The notes under the pieces were generated by a model. The model did not search any database and was not told the DNA's origin. It saw only the letters and a program-made list of their open reading frames with translations. From NCBI GenBank assembly GCA_023957275.1, contig JAMLHF010000048.1, forward strand, positions 1 through 33,625: a DNA stretch of 33,625 nucleotides, written 5' to 3'. Of the stretch, positions 13,662 through 22,974 are shown piece after piece. The DNA is from Lentimicrobium sp. (GTDB taxonomy: Bacteria; Bacteroidota; Bacteroidia; Bacteroidales; Lentimicrobiaceae). Position numbers and translations under genes: made by a program. The stretch's first letter is position 1; each line of letters starts with the position of its first letter.

Positions 13662-16600
13662 ATGCATAAAATCGAAGCTCACCCGATTCTCGAGATCAAG
13701 GAATCAGAAAAAGTAACTTTTACCTTTGAAGGAAAACAAATTACCGGGGAAAAGGGATTTACCATTGCTGCCGCGCTTCATCAGGCCGGATATCCGGTGC
13801 ATAGTCATAGTCTTAAGAACCGGGAAAGAAGTCTCGAATGTGGTATCGGAAAATGCGGTGCCTGCGAAATGCTGGTCGACGGACAAATCAGGCGTATTTG
13901 TATCACCCTGGTCGATAATGTCAAGCAGGTCAGCGAAATCCCGCATGATTTCAGCCCGGCCATGGTGGAGCCGGATAAAAAAAATCCGAACCGGGTATTC
14001 AAAACCGTTGTTGCCATCATTGGTGCAGGGCCTGCCGGACTTGCCGCCCGCGAAGAGCTGAACAGACACGGGGTGGACAATATCGTTATCGATAACAACG
14101 ACCGGATAGGCGGACAGTTTCTTATGCAGACCCACCAGTTTTTCTTTTTCGAGAAGGAAAAGAAATTCGGCGGCATGCGCGGGTTCGATATTGCCCAAAC
14201 CCTTGCCGGGGAGGATCATTCAGGTATTTTCCTGAATTCTACCGTTTGGGACCTGCTCGAAGGGAAACGCATCGCGGTAAAGAACATCAAAACGGATGAA
14301 ATTTATTATGTCGACGCTGAATATATGGTTGTTGCCACCGGTGCCGTCCCGTTTATGCCTGCCTTTGAGAATGACGATTTACCGGGTGTTTATACCGCCG
14401 CGGTCGTGCAGAAGATGATGAACACCGAGTTTACCCTTCTCGGGAAGAATATCCTTACTGTAGGGGCCGGAAATATCGGCTATCTTACTTCCTATCAGTT
14501 GATGCAGGCCGGTGCCAATGTTAAGGCCATTATTGAAGCGCAGCCTTCCGAAGGCGGGTTCCCTGTTCAGGCAAACAGGGTGCGCCGGCTGGGGATTCCG
14601 GTGATCTTGTCGCATATTCTGCTTAAAGCCATCCCCAACGAAAACCACGACGGAATTACCGGGGCGGTGGTTGCCGAATGCAGGGACTTTCAGCCTGTTC
14701 CGGGAACCGAGAAAGTGATTGAAGGCATTGATGCCATCAATATCTGTACCGGTCTGGTGCCCGACGACCAACTACTTATCAAGGGCAATGAAGTCTTCGG
14801 CAGGGCCTGCTTTGGCGCAGGTGATGCCATTCGCATCGGAGAGGGAACCAGCGCCGTACTCAGGGGTAAACAGGTGGCCTTTGAAATCATGAATGAGATC
14901 GGAACCAGGTTCAGTTACGATGAGTTTCTGAATATTTCCAAGGAGTATATCGATTCTCAGCAACATCCGGTAAGGGTGATTGAAAAGCCTTTTGAACCTT
15001 CGCCTGAACGTCTGGCAGCCAAGCCTTTTGTGCAGATCGACTGCCTTTACGGATTTGCCTGTAATCCTTGCGAATTCGCTTGTCCGCATGGTGCCATCAC
15101 AAAAACCTCTACCAGCACTGTACCTCGGATCGACTTCGATAAGTGCATAGGCTGTATGGATTGTGTTTATCAGTGTCCCGGACTGGCCATTTTCGGCTAT
15201 CATACCGCCAAGGACTGGCTGTTTATGCCAATTGAATACCATGCAGAGGAGAAATCTGAAGTATTTCTTGTGGACAATAACGGAAAAATCCTGGGCGAAG
15301 GGATTATTGAAAAGATACTGAAGAAACCAAACAAGACCAATATTGCCAGGGTGAAGGCCACCACCATTCACGGAAGTGAACTGATCGGTGTCAGGGGATT
15401 TATCGTTAAGGAGAAATATCCTGAACCTGTAAGCATGACCCCGGTTGAATACAGGAAAGAGGAGGAGATGTACGTTTGCCACTGCGATGACGTTACCCTG
15501 GGCGAAATCCTTGAAACCATCGGCGACCGGAAGTTTATTTCGGTGGATGAGGTCAAGCATACCACCCGTCTGGGTATGGGGGCTTGCCGCGGAAAAAGGT
15601 GCATCCGGAGGCTGAAGCAAACGCTCAGGAATTATGATATTTCCATCGTTGGCGACGCCACCCCCCGCGGGCCTTTATCTAACCAGCTTTCGATGGGAGA
15701 GCTCTATCCGCGGGATGTTCATGAAGAGGTGTTTATCAGCGGTAACGGAAAAAAACCAAAGGTGGTCAAAGTTAAATCGCTGGTTGCCGGAGGCGGTATC
15801 GGCGGATCGGCCCTTTTCAGGTATCTGGCTGAAGCCGGCGAACAACCGGTGCTGGTCAATTCGGGCAGGGGGGCGTCGTGGCGGAATATTGCCGGAGGAC
15901 GGCCTGCATTCAGTCTTCCCGAAATTGCCGATATCGCCCGCCATAACCTCGAAATTTTCAAAGATCTCCAGAAGATCCATGATGTGAATTTCAGGCAGAT
16001 CAATTATGTGAATTTTGCCCATGACGAGGCAACCTATAAGGCCCTTGAATCGGCGCGCGCCTGGTCCGACGCTTACATGGTTGAACCGAAAGACTATGCA
16101 AAGGAGATTTCATCTTTTATCAATCCGGGACTTGATACTTACATAGGCGCCCAGATTACCCGCGATTGCTGGCAGGCCACCCCCGGTCGCGTGATTGACC
16201 TGATCCGCCGGATCGGTATCCGCAATGGAGGTACGGTGAAGGAAGACTGCAAGCTGATTGCGGTGCATCGCGACGGAGACACCTATAAAGTGCTGGTGCA
16301 GGATCATGACAAACAATACATTGAGTATCATACGGACGTTTTTGTCAACGCCCTGGGTCCTGAGGCAGCTAAGTTTGCCAATATGCTGGGTATTGAAACA
16401 GGCCTTTATCCTGTGAAACATCAGGCCTTTATCACCCGCAGGCTCCCCATGATGGGGTTGCACGGCAGTCCGCTGGATATGATCATCGACCGCAGAAAGT
16501 ACAAGGGGTTTGTCGCGGTATATGGTCAGCAGCTGGCCGAAACCGGTCAGATTATCGGTTGCGCTTCGCCTGCAGTAGACCCGATGGAGACGGATAAAAA

Positions 16601-16895
16601 CCTGAAGATCAATTCTCAGCAGTTTCTCGAGATTGCTTCCGAGGTTTTTGTAAACTGGTTCCCGAATCTTGCTTCTGTCGGCTTCCAGGCGGTTTGGGCC
16701 GGTTATTATGTCGAACCACGCATGATTATTGATCCGGAGCTTGGTTTATTTGTCGGACTGAGGGGACAGGGCTTCATGCTGGGACAGTACCTTGCCAAAA
16801 TATATGTGGATAAGCTTCTGGGAAGACCGGTACCTGATTATATGAAGCGGCTCGCCATGACCGGCGATGGTTTACCCGAGAAGGCCTTTAAGTAG
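13662..16895 (+). CDS. Fused multi-domain flavin/iron-sulfur dehydrogenase (HcnABC / sarcosine-oxidase-like)
   Basis: A 1077-residue soluble protein joining parts that are usually separate subunits. In order: a [2Fe-2S] domain (C60, C65, C68, C80), as in HcnA or the sarcosine oxidase alpha N-terminus; an FAD/NAD(P) disulfide-reductase-type domain (GAGPAG 121-126, second Rossmann GAGNIG 268-273); two [4Fe-4S] clusters (C461/467/470/474 and C495/498/501/505); a BFD-like [2Fe-2S] domain (C606, C608, C642, C647); and a D-amino-acid-oxidase-type FAD domain (GGGIGG 710-715) to the end. This set resembles opine, hydroxyproline and sarcosine dehydrogenase complexes oxidising a secondary amine, passing electrons along Fe-S centres. 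All cluster Cys are present. It is a lone gene with its own promoter, so the substrate is unknown. Confidence 0.85.
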   Translation: MHKIEAHPILEIKESEKVTFTFEGKQITGEKGFTIAAALHQAGYPVHSHSLKNRERSLECGIGKCGACEMLVDGQIRRICITLVDNVKQVSEIPHDFSPAMVEPDKKNPNRVFKTVVAIIGAGPAGLAAREELNRHGVDNIVIDNNDRIGGQFLMQTHQFFFFEKEKKFGGMRGFDIAQTLAGEDHSGIFLNSTVWDLLEGKRIAVKNIKTDEIYYVDAEYMVVATGAVPFMPAFENDDLPGVYTAAVVQKMMNTEFTLLGKNILTVGAGNIGYLTSYQLMQAGANVKAIIEAQPSEGGFPVQANRVRRLGIPVILSHILLKAIPNENHDGITGAVVAECRDFQPVPGTEKVIEGIDAINICTGLVPDDQLLIKGNEVFGRACFGAGDAIRIGEGTSAVLRGKQVAFEIMNEIGTRFSYDEFLNISKEYIDSQQHPVRVIEKPFEPSPERLAAKPFVQIDCLYGFACNPCEFACPHGAITKTSTSTVPRIDFDKCIGCMDCVYQCPGLAIFGYHTAKDWLFMPIEYHAEEKSEVFLVDNNGKILGEGIIEKILKKPNKTNIARVKATTIHGSELIGVRGFIVKEKYPEPVSMTPVEYRKEEEMYVCHCDDVTLGEILETIGDRKFISVDEVKHTTRLGMGACRGKRCIRRLKQTLRNYDISIVGDATPRGPLSNQLSMGELYPRDVHEEVFISGNGKKPKVVKVKSLVAGGGIGGSALFRYLAEAGEQPVLVNSGRGASWRNIAGGRPAFSLPEIADIARHNLEIFKDLQKIHDVNFRQINYVNFAHDEATYKALESARAWSDAYMVEPKDYAKEISSFINPGLDTYIGAQITRDCWQATPGRVIDLIRRIGIRNGGTVKEDCKLIAVHRDGDTYKVLVQDHDKQYIEYHTDVFVNALGPEAAKFANMLGIETGLYPVKHQAFITRRLPMMGLHGSPLDMIIDRRKYKGFVAVYGQQLAETGQIIGCASPAVDPMETDKNLKINSQQFLEIASEVFVNWFPNLASVGFQAVWAGYYVEPRMIIDPELGLFVGLRGQGFMLGQYLAKIYVDKLLGRPVPDYMKRLAMTGDGLPEKAFK

Positions 16896-16939
16896 TAGAA
16901 GGATTCGCCCGTTATCCTGTTTTACCGGGGAGTTGGTTG

Positions 16940-16967
16940 CGGCTGAGGAAGATAGCCGGGATTTTTT
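16940..16967 (+). terminator. Weak possible terminator
   Basis: CGGCT (16940-16944) and AGCCG (16954-16958) form a five-pair stem, followed shortly by ATTTTTTATT. It lies 45 bases after the fused dehydrogenase stop and before the next promoter. Confidence 0.35.
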
Positions 16968-16992
16968 ATTTGGTTATCATAATTTTAATTTC

Positions 16993-17000
16993 TACTTTTG
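16993..17000 (+). promoter_or_regulatory. Promoter -7 element of yceD-rpmF-plsX-fabH
   Basis: TACTTTTG, an exact TAnnTTTG match, 30 bases before the GTG start of yceD. It leads the four-gene operon. Confidence 0.6.
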
Positions 17001-17029
17001 CACCCCTTAAACCTGAAACAATTTAAGCA

Positions 17030-17548
17030 GTGGATTACCTGAAACAATTTGTAATTCCATTTGTTGGGTTAAATGCTGGTAATCACAGGTTTAGCTATGT
17101 CATTGACGATAAGTTCTTTGGATCGTTCGATTACGGGGAGATCAGGGAAGCCAATGTTCAGGTTGACCTCGACCTGAATAAAATGGATCGGATGCTTGTC
17201 CTCAATTTTCAGATGAAAGGGACCATCCGGGTAACCTGCAGCCGATGTCTTGATGAATTTGATCTGCCCGTAGAGGGAATGGAAGAATACTTTATCAGGT
17301 TTGGTCAGGCTTACTCGGAAGAAGATGACAATGTGCTCATCATTCCTGAAAATGAGACGCATATAGACATCTCTTCATTGATCTTTGATTACCTGCACCT
17401 GATGGTTCCTTACAGGGTGGTTCATCCCGAAAACGAACAGGGTGAAAGTACCTGTGATCCTGATATCCTGAAAAAGCTGAACGAGCTATCAACCCATGGT
17501 GAACCGGATAGCCCCTGGGATAAGTTGAAAGAGTTGAATTTTGAATAA
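17030..17548 (+). CDS. yceD: YceD/DUF177 family protein
   Basis: A 172-residue cytoplasmic protein of the DUF177 family, whose E. coli and plant members affect 23S rRNA accumulation. It begins with GTG at 17030 (MDYLKQFVIPFVGL). The family CxxC is present as C70-S-R-C73 in VTCSRCLDEFDLP, with the acidic EEYFIRF and later DISSLIFDYLHLMVPYR segments. It stands first in the conserved yceD-rpmF-plsX-fabH order, 25 bases before rpmF. That gene order supports the call as much as the sequence does. Confidence 0.88.
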   Translation: MDYLKQFVIPFVGLNAGNHRFSYVIDDKFFGSFDYGEIREANVQVDLDLNKMDRMLVLNFQMKGTIRVTCSRCLDEFDLPVEGMEEYFIRFGQAYSEEDDNVLIIPENETHIDISSLIFDYLHLMVPYRVVHPENEQGESTCDPDILKKLNELSTHGEPDSPWDKLKELNFE

Positions 17549-17573
17549 ATTATAACACCAAAAAAAAACCGAA

Positions 17574-17759
17574 ATGCCAAATCCAAAACATAGGTTTTCA
17601 AAAACCAGGACAGCAAAAAGAAGGACGCATTACAAAGCAGTAGCTCCTACGATTACCATTTGTTCAAATTGCGGTGCCTCTGTTCTGTATCATCGTGTTT
17701 GCAACGAGTGTGGCTATTATAAGGGCAAACTTGCCATTGAAAAAGCTGCCACAGCTTAA
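17574..17759 (+). CDS. rpmF: 50S ribosomal protein L32
   Basis: A 61-residue ribosomal protein. MPNPKHRFSKTRTAKRRTHY is the usual L32 start, and C30, C33, C43 and C46 form an intact zinc ribbon (CSNC..CNEC). It sits between yceD and plsX, the common arrangement linking ribosome and fatty-acid/phospholipid synthesis. A purine-rich AAAAAAAACCG stretch precedes the ATG. Confidence 0.97.
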   Translation: MPNPKHRFSKTRTAKRRTHYKAVAPTITICSNCGASVLYHRVCNECGYYKGKLAIEKAATA

Positions 17760-17805
17760 GCATCTGCATATTGCAGTCACGCTTTTCTAACCAAAACAAA
17801 GTCAG

Positions 17806-18768
17806 ATGAAAATCGGACTCGATGTTATGGGCGGAGATTTTGCCCCAGGAGCTACCGTTGCCGGGGCCATTCTTGCCCATAAAGAATTATCGCCGTCTGA
17901 TCGCATTGTACTGATCGGGGAAACCGGGGCCATCCTTGGTGAACTTGAGAAGCATCATGCCGATCCGGCGCTTTTCGACATCGTACATGCACATGATGTG
18001 ATTGGCATGGGAGAGCATCCCACGCATGCCATTGTGCGTAAGCCGGAATCGAGCATCAGTATCGGGTTTAAAGAGCTTAAACATAAGCGCATTGATGCTT
18101 TTGCAAGTGCCGGCAGCAGCGGTGCCATGCTTGTGGGAGCCATCTACAGCGTTAACAACATCCAGGGTGTGATCCGTCCCTGTACATCCACAGTATTGCC
18201 CCAGGAAAACGGTGGCCTCGGCCTCCTGCTCGACATCGGCACAAATCCCGATGCCAAGCCTGATGTGATGTATCAGTTTGGGCTGCTCGGAAGTATCATG
18301 GCCCGTAATGTTTATAAAATCAACAACCCAAGGGTCGCATTGCTGAACATCGGTCATGAGGAAGGCAAGGGGAATTTGCTGAGCCAGGCAACTTACCAGC
18401 TGATGAAGGAAGGTAAGGATTTTAATTTTACAGGAAATATAGAAAGCAGGGATCTGTTTAAAAACAAAGCTGATGTGATTGTTTGCGATGGATTCACCGG
18501 CAATATTTTACTGAAGAATATTGAGGGCATGTTTCGCCTGATGATGAAACGCGGTTTAACCGATGATTTTTTTACCCGTTTCAATTATGAAAATTACGGT
18601 GGAACACCCATACTGGGGATCAATTCAACGGTAGTGGTCGGGCATGGGATCTCCAATGATATTGCTATCAAGAACATGATACTGCTCGCACGGGATGTGC
18701 ATCATGCCAAACTTTCACAAAAAATCAAGCGGGCGCTTTCCCGGGTGACAGTTGTTGTAAGAGATTAA
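17806..18768 (+). CDS. plsX: Phosphate acyltransferase PlsX
   Basis: A 320-residue peripheral membrane enzyme converting acyl-ACP to acyl-phosphate for phosphatidic acid synthesis. It starts with the family signature [14 protein letters not shown] and carries [38 protein letters not shown] and [12 protein letters not shown], all typical of PlsX. Length is normal. It lies 46 bases after rpmF and 23 bases before the fabH ATG, in the conserved operon. Confidence 0.96.
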   Translation: MKIGLDVMGGDFAPGATVAGAILAHKELSPSDRIVLIGETGAILGELEKHHADPALFDIVHAHDVIGMGEHPTHAIVRKPESSISIGFKELKHKRIDAFASAGSSGAMLVGAIYSVNNIQGVIRPCTSTVLPQENGGLGLLLDIGTNPDAKPDVMYQFGLLGSIMARNVYKINNPRVALLNIGHEEGKGNLLSQATYQLMKEGKDFNFTGNIESRDLFKNKADVIVCDGFTGNILLKNIEGMFRLMMKRGLTDDFFTRFNYENYGGTPILGINSTVVVGHGISNDIAIKNMILLARDVHHAKLSQKIKRALSRVTVVVRD

Positions 18769-18791
18769 CCTTTTATTCAGAGTATTTGCCG

Positions 18792-19802
18792 ATGACTAAA
18801 ATAAGAGCTGCAATTACCGGAGTGGGTGGCTTTGTTCCTGAATATATCCTCTCCAATGATGAACTCAGTCGCATGGTTGACACATCTGACGAGTGGATAA
18901 TGACCCGCATCGGGATCAAGGAGCGACGGATATTGAAAGGCGAAGGGAAAGGCACTTCTGATATGGGCGCAGCAGCCGTAAGGGAATTGCTCCGCAAAAC
19001 CAATACAAAACCCGAAGAGGTTGATATGCTTATCTGTGGTGTGGTTACACCCGATATGCTGTTTCCTGCCACTGCAAATATTATTGCCGACAAGACTGAC
19101 ATCAGGAATGCCTTCGGATACGATATGAATGCCGGTTGCTCCAGTTTCCTTTATGCATTGACCGCCGCGTCAAAGTTTGTTGAATCGGGTTCACATAAAA
19201 AGGTTATTGTGGTAGGCGCCGACAAGATGTCATCTATAGTGGATTACACCGACAGGGCTACCTGTCCGATTTTCGGCGATGGTGCCGCTGCGGTTCTGCT
19301 TGAGCCGGTAGAGGAAGAATACGGCCTGATGGATGCCATGCTGCAGAGTGACGGCGTTGGCCGTATCCATCTGCACCAGAAAGCGGGTGGATCGGTTAAA
19401 CCGCCTACCCACGAAACCATCGATGCCCGCGAACATTATATCTATCAGGAAGGGCAGGCTGTTTTTAAATGGGCTGTTTCCAAAATGGCAGACGTGTCGG
19501 TGGATATGATGAAAAAGCATGGAATTACCGCAGAAACCCTTAACTGGCTGGTGCCCCATCAGGCAAATATGCGCATCATCGAGGCTACGGCCCAGCGCAT
19601 GGGCATCAAAAGGGAACAGGTAATGATCAATATTCAGCGTTACGGCAACACTACTTCGGCTACCCTGCCGCTCTGCCTGTGGGAATGGGAAAATCAGCTC
19701 AGAAAGGGAGATAACATTATCCTGGCTGCCTTTGGCGCCGGGTTCACCTGGGGCGCTGTTTACCTGAAGTGGGCCTACGATGGTGATAAAGTGGCTGAAT
19801 AG
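18792..19802 (+). CDS. fabH: Beta-ketoacyl-ACP synthase III
   Basis: A 336-residue enzyme that starts fatty-acid synthesis by condensing acetyl-CoA with malonyl-ACP. The ATG at 18792 gives [18 protein letters not shown]; a TTG two codons earlier is unlikely. The Cys-His-Asn triad is intact: C116 in [12 protein letters not shown]256 in VPHQANMRI and N286 in [12 protein letters not shown]. It is the last gene of the yceD-rpmF-plsX-fabH operon and is followed by a strong terminator. Confidence 0.96.
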   Translation: MTKIRAAITGVGGFVPEYILSNDELSRMVDTSDEWIMTRIGIKERRILKGEGKGTSDMGAAAVRELLRKTNTKPEEVDMLICGVVTPDMLFPATANIIADKTDIRNAFGYDMNAGCSSFLYALTAASKFVESGSHKKVIVVGADKMSSIVDYTDRATCPIFGDGAAAVLLEPVEEEYGLMDAMLQSDGVGRIHLHQKAGGSVKPPTHETIDAREHYIYQEGQAVFKWAVSKMADVSVDMMKKHGITAETLNWLVPHQANMRIIEATAQRMGIKREQVMINIQRYGNTTSATLPLCLWEWENQLRKGDNIILAAFGAGFTWGAVYLKWAYDGDKVAE

Positions 19803-19840
19803 CTGAACTTTTATCCGGATTCAATATTTAATTTTACCGG

Positions 19841-19866
19841 GCCTGTAATTCGTTACAGGCTTTTTT
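19841..19866 (+). terminator. Rho-independent terminator of the fabH operon
   Basis: GCCTGTAA-TTCG-TTACAGGC (19841-19860) is a perfect 8-bp stem with a TTCG loop, followed by six T. It lies 38 bases after the fabH stop. Confidence 0.9.
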
Positions 19867-19929
19867 ATACTTTTATTTCAACCGGGGCGGGCCTAACTAC
19901 CAGTCCCGGAATTTTTAAAATTCTCCGGC

Positions 19930-20379
19930 ATGCATTCGGGAATGGAAATAATACGATTTACTTCCGGTCAGCATGAGCTTACCGAACTTTCGCGCCGGAT
20001 CAGGAATCAGGTTTTTGTAGAGGAACAGCAGGTACCTGAATCACTTGAATATGATGAATTTGAAGACTCCAGCCTGCATTACCTTGTTTTTCTTGATGGA
20101 GAAGCGGTGGCTACCTGCCGGCGACGCGAAACATCCAAAGGCATTAAACTGGAGCGTTTTGCCGTGGGCAGGGAAGCCCGGGGCAGGGGCGCCGGTGCAC
20201 TGATGGTAAGCCATCTGCTTGAGGAAGTTTTGCCTCTGAATAAGACGGTATACCTGCATGCACAGGTGCAGGTGGCCGGTTTTTACGGGAAATATGGATT
20301 TGTTGCGGAAGGCCCGCGTTTTGAAGAAGCGGGGATAGATCATTTCCTGATGATTTACAAAAGGGAAGAGAATGCATGA
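19930..20379 (+). CDS. GNAT family N-acetyltransferase
   Basis: A 149-residue cytoplasmic acetyltransferase. RNQVFVEEQQVPESLEYDEFE followed by VATCRRR and LERFAVGREARGRGAGALMVSHLLEEV shows the GNAT core; the acetyl-CoA loop is RGRGAG. FYGKYGFVAEGPRFEEAGIDHFLM is the usual end. It resembles the YjcF/ElaA-type group of small GNATs of unknown substrate. The start may be 19930 or the Met four codons later (MEIIRF). It is convergent with hisJ. The substrate cannot be predicted. Confidence 0.85.
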   Translation: MHSGMEIIRFTSGQHELTELSRRIRNQVFVEEQQVPESLEYDEFEDSSLHYLVFLDGEAVATCRRRETSKGIKLERFAVGREARGRGAGALMVSHLLEEVLPLNKTVYLHAQVQVAGFYGKYGFVAEGPRFEEAGIDHFLMIYKREENA

Positions 20380-20397
20380 GCAACTAGTCCGCTTTCA

Positions 20398-20421
20398 CTG
20401 AAACATGGAACAGGGTTTCAG
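20398..20421. other. Hairpin between convergent GNAT and hisJ genes
   Basis: CTGAAAC (20398-20404) and GTTTCAG (20415-20421) form a perfect 7-bp stem with a 10-base loop, overlapping the last bases of hisJ. It has no T-run on either side, so a terminator role is only possible. Confidence 0.3.
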
Positions 20422-21266
20422 ACAATTCCAGCTTCCGACCAGCTGCCGTGATTATACCTGCTCACTGACCTGATACCGCATTTTTTAAGCATCTCTTCAG
20501 CCTGCCCGAACAACAGGCTGATTTCAGAGGGTTGGTGGGCATCACTGCTGATGGTTACCGGGATGTTCCTCTCGCGTACGATGCGCAGAATGGTCTCGCC
20601 GGGAAACAGGCTGTCGCTGCGGCCCTTGTAAATCCCGCGGGTATTTACTTCAACAATTACTTCCTTTTCGGAGATCAGCGCCAGGGTTTCATTTACCAGA
20701 GCGTCATACCATTTTTCATCTTCCCTGAACCAGCGGCCCTGATTGTGCATCTTGATTTTGTCCAGGTGCCCGATGATCCCGAAGGATTCATTTTCCAGCA
20801 TACCGTTGATCTGGTGCCAGTAAGCGGTCACGGCCTTCCGGATATCGCCGTTATAGAACTGTTTAAGCCCTTCATCATAGGTTTCACGCTTTGGACCGTC
20901 GATAAACCACAGGTTATCCGGATAGCTGTTCCCTACCAGGTGAACGCTTCCGATAATATAATCAAGGCCGAGCGATTGTTTCAGCTTTTCAAATCCGGTG
21001 CTGAGATTCGGGATATAATCGGCTTCGAGTGCCAGCAGCACCTCGATCCGGTCACTGAAGGTTTCGCGCAGTTTCCTGATTTCCGAAGTGTAAGCAGCTT
21101 CGGAACCCGGCTTCAGCGCAAAAGTGTTTTCGAAGGGCAATACGGAATGCTCCGAAAATCCGAGCGCGGAAAATCCCTGCCTGATGGCCTCTTCGATATA
21201 CTCAGCCGGCGCTGCTGAACCATCAGAGTAATGGGTGTGGGTGTGGTAGTTGTGTAAGGTGTTCAT
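20418..21266 (-). CDS. hisJ: PHP-domain histidinol-phosphatase (HisJ type)
   Basis: A 282-residue cytoplasmic metal-dependent phosphatase that would turn histidinol phosphate into histidinol. PHP motifs are visible: NYHTHTHYSDGS (HxH), GFSEHS, ALEADYIP, DYIIGSVHLV, IIGHLDKIK and ISSDAHQP. Length and motif order fit HisJ (HisK) rather than DNA polymerase PHP domains. No other his genes are adjacent. Its ATG lies inside the first unit of an 8-base tandem repeat (21259-21338), so the repeat forms its immediate 5' region. A general PHP phosphatase role is the alternative. Confidence 0.85.
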   Translation of the reverse strand: MNTLHNYHTHTHYSDGSAAPAEYIEEAIRQGFSALGFSEHSVLPFENTFALKPGSEAAYTSEIRKLRETFSDRIEVLLALEADYIPNLSTGFEKLKQSLGLDYIIGSVHLVGNSYPDNLWFIDGPKRETYDEGLKQFYNGDIRKAVTAYWHQINGMLENESFGIIGHLDKIKMHNQGRWFREDEKWYDALVNETLALISEKEVIVEVNTRGIYKGRSDSLFPGETILRIVRERNIPVTISSDAHQPSEISLLFGQAEEMLKKCGIRSVSRYNHGSWSEAGIV

Positions 21267-21338
21267 GTGTTCAGGTGTTCGGGTGTTCAGGTGTTCAGGT
21301 GTTCAGGTGTTCAGGTGTTCAGGTGCGAGGGTGCGAGG
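21259..21338. repeat. Tandem octamer array GTGTTCAG at the hisJ start
   Basis: Ten contiguous 8-base units. Units 1-8 are GTGTTCAG with three-base core differences only in unit 1 (GTGTTCAT, which contains the hisJ start codon on the minus strand) and unit 3 (GTGTTCGG). Units 9-10 are GTGCGAGG. On the minus strand the repeat reads CTGAACAC. The gap 21339-21683 beyond it holds no gene; it contains short palindromes (CCCGATTTCGGG, TTCGCGAA) and a weak promoter match CAACTTTG. Confidence 0.9.
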
Positions 21339-21683
21339 CAATGTGTTAATAGGTAAATTTTAAAATCCCGCCGGTTGCGTGACAAGTCGTGGAAATTCAG
21401 TTGATCTGTTCCCGGCAAAGTTGCCGCGACGACAAGTTGTGACCTACTGTGCCTATTGTGGTTCAATAAAAAACCATTCAATGGCTGAGGCACGCATCAG
21501 AGCCTGTCCCGCCTTTTTGCCGGAAAACACCCGATTTCGGGGGTTTTGGATGTTCTGTTCCCATTATTTTCAGTGCAATGCTCTTCGCCACTTGTCTCTT
21601 TCGCGAAGCGGCGGCTTTTGAACGATTGCGATCGGAACGGAACAAGCCGGAGGCCGTCCCACGTTCCTGCAAGCTTTCCGGAT

Positions 21684-22952
21684 TCAAAGTTTTTCAGTTT
21701 GTACCTGAAACAAGGGGTGACCGGCATCAACCACCAGGTAAACCTTATCTCCCCGCCTGAGGGTTTCGGTAACCGCTACCGAGCAATGATCGCCTTTTAC
21801 CGCCTGACTAACAGGTTTAAGTTCCACCCTGATCTCATCCGCTTTACCTTCATATGCGCCTGTAGTGGGTCCTATCACCAGGATATTGTCCCCTGAGTTG
21901 AGTGAATGGGTTTCAATCTTGATTTCCGCAACATTCAGCTTTGCAAAAAAATTGACAACCTTCCCAATGTAAACCTTTTTTTGTGTTGCCTGAGAGCCGT
22001 AACGCTCCGACCATTCCCCGGTTTTTTCTCCGAGGTAGTAACCGCTCCAGAAGCCCCGGTTGTAAACCTTGTTTACTTCAGCAGTCCACTTTTCAACGTT
22101 TTCGAGGGTATATTGCCTGTTTTTCCAGGCCTCCACCGCTTCATGATAGGTCCGGGTAACGGTTTTTACATATTCCGCGGAGCGGCCGCGGCCTTCTATC
22201 TTCAGCACGGTTACTCCGGCATCGAGTAAACGGTCGAGGATGGGCAGGGTCATCAGGTCTTTGGGCGACATGATGTATTTATTGTCAATTTCCAGCTCTA
22301 TCTGGTCATCCACATCCTTCACATGGTATGCCCTGCGGCAGGGTTGCATACAGGCGCCCCTGTTGGCCGATGAATTGAAATTGTCGAGGCTGATGTAACA
22401 TTTTCCCGAGACAGCCATACACAGCGCCCCGTGAACAAATACCTCAATCTGAACCAGTTCCCCTTTCGGCCCCGCAATCCGCTCTTCACGGATGGCGCGG
22501 GTTATGGACTCCATCTGGCCGATGTTTAATTCCCTGGCCAGCACCATCACATCGGCATATTTTGCATAGAATTTCACCGCTTCTATGTTGGTAATGTTGC
22601 ATTGCGTGGAGATATGAATTTCCACGCCCCGGCTTCGGGCATATTCCAGCACCGAAAGGTCGGAAGCTATGATCGCACTTACGCCGCTGTCTTTGGCCAG
22701 ATCCACCATTTCGCGCATCAGGGGCAATTCCTCGTCGTAAATAATGGTGTTGAGGGTAAGGTAGGATTTTACCCCGTGCTCGCGGCAGATTTCAGTGATA
22801 CGGCGGATATCGTCGGGCGAAAAATTGCTGGAGGAACGTGCACGCATATTCAGCTGCCCCGCTCCGAAATATACCGACCCGGCTCCGCCCTGAATGGCTG
22901 CCATCAGCGCATCAAACGACCCGGCCGGCGACATGATCTCTATTTCCTGCAT
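21684..22952 (-). CDS. U32 family protein (collagenase-like / RNA hydroxylation type)
   Basis: A 422-residue protein of the U32 family. The family signature is EVFVHGALCMAVSGKCYIS, followed by NRGACMQPCRRAY, giving the four Cys that bind an Fe-S cluster in hydroxylation members such as TrhP (YegQ) and RlhA. An N-terminal TIM-barrel-like part (MSPAGSFDALMAAIQGGAGSVYFGAG..NMRA) and a C-terminal beta domain (KKVYIGKVVNFFAKLNVAEI) are present. Length is closest to the YegQ/TrhP class, so a tRNA hydroxylation role is likelier than proteolysis, but this is inference. Its promoter at 22967-22974 leaves a leader of only about ten bases. Confidence 0.85.
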   Translation of the reverse strand: MQEIEIMSPAGSFDALMAAIQGGAGSVYFGAGQLNMRARSSSNFSPDDIRRITEICREHGVKSYLTLNTIIYDEELPLMREMVDLAKDSGVSAIIASDLSVLEYARSRGVEIHISTQCNITNIEAVKFYAKYADVMVLARELNIGQMESITRAIREERIAGPKGELVQIEVFVHGALCMAVSGKCYISLDNFNSSANRGACMQPCRRAYHVKDVDDQIELEIDNKYIMSPKDLMTLPILDRLLDAGVTVLKIEGRGRSAEYVKTVTRTYHEAVEAWKNRQYTLENVEKWTAEVNKVYNRGFWSGYYLGEKTGEWSERYGSQATQKKVYIGKVVNFFAKLNVAEIKIETHSLNSGDNILVIGPTTGAYEGKADEIRVELKPVSQAVKGDHCSVAVTETLRRGDKVYLVVDAGHPLFQVQTEKL

Positions 22953-22966
22953 CCGGATTTTTTTTG

Positions 22967-22974
22967 CAAAGGTA
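22967..22974 (-). promoter_or_regulatory. Promoter -7 element of the U32 gene
   Basis: TACCTTTG on the minus strand, 15 bases before the ATG, predicting a near-leaderless mRNA. The gap 22975-23310 has no gene; it contains the inverted pair CATATCCGG / CCGGATATG (22983-22991 and ~23067-23075). Confidence 0.6.

Noticed and set aside
21259-21338. CRISPR array
   Set aside because: Units are 8 bases with no spacers; this is a plain tandem repeat, and no cas gene is present.
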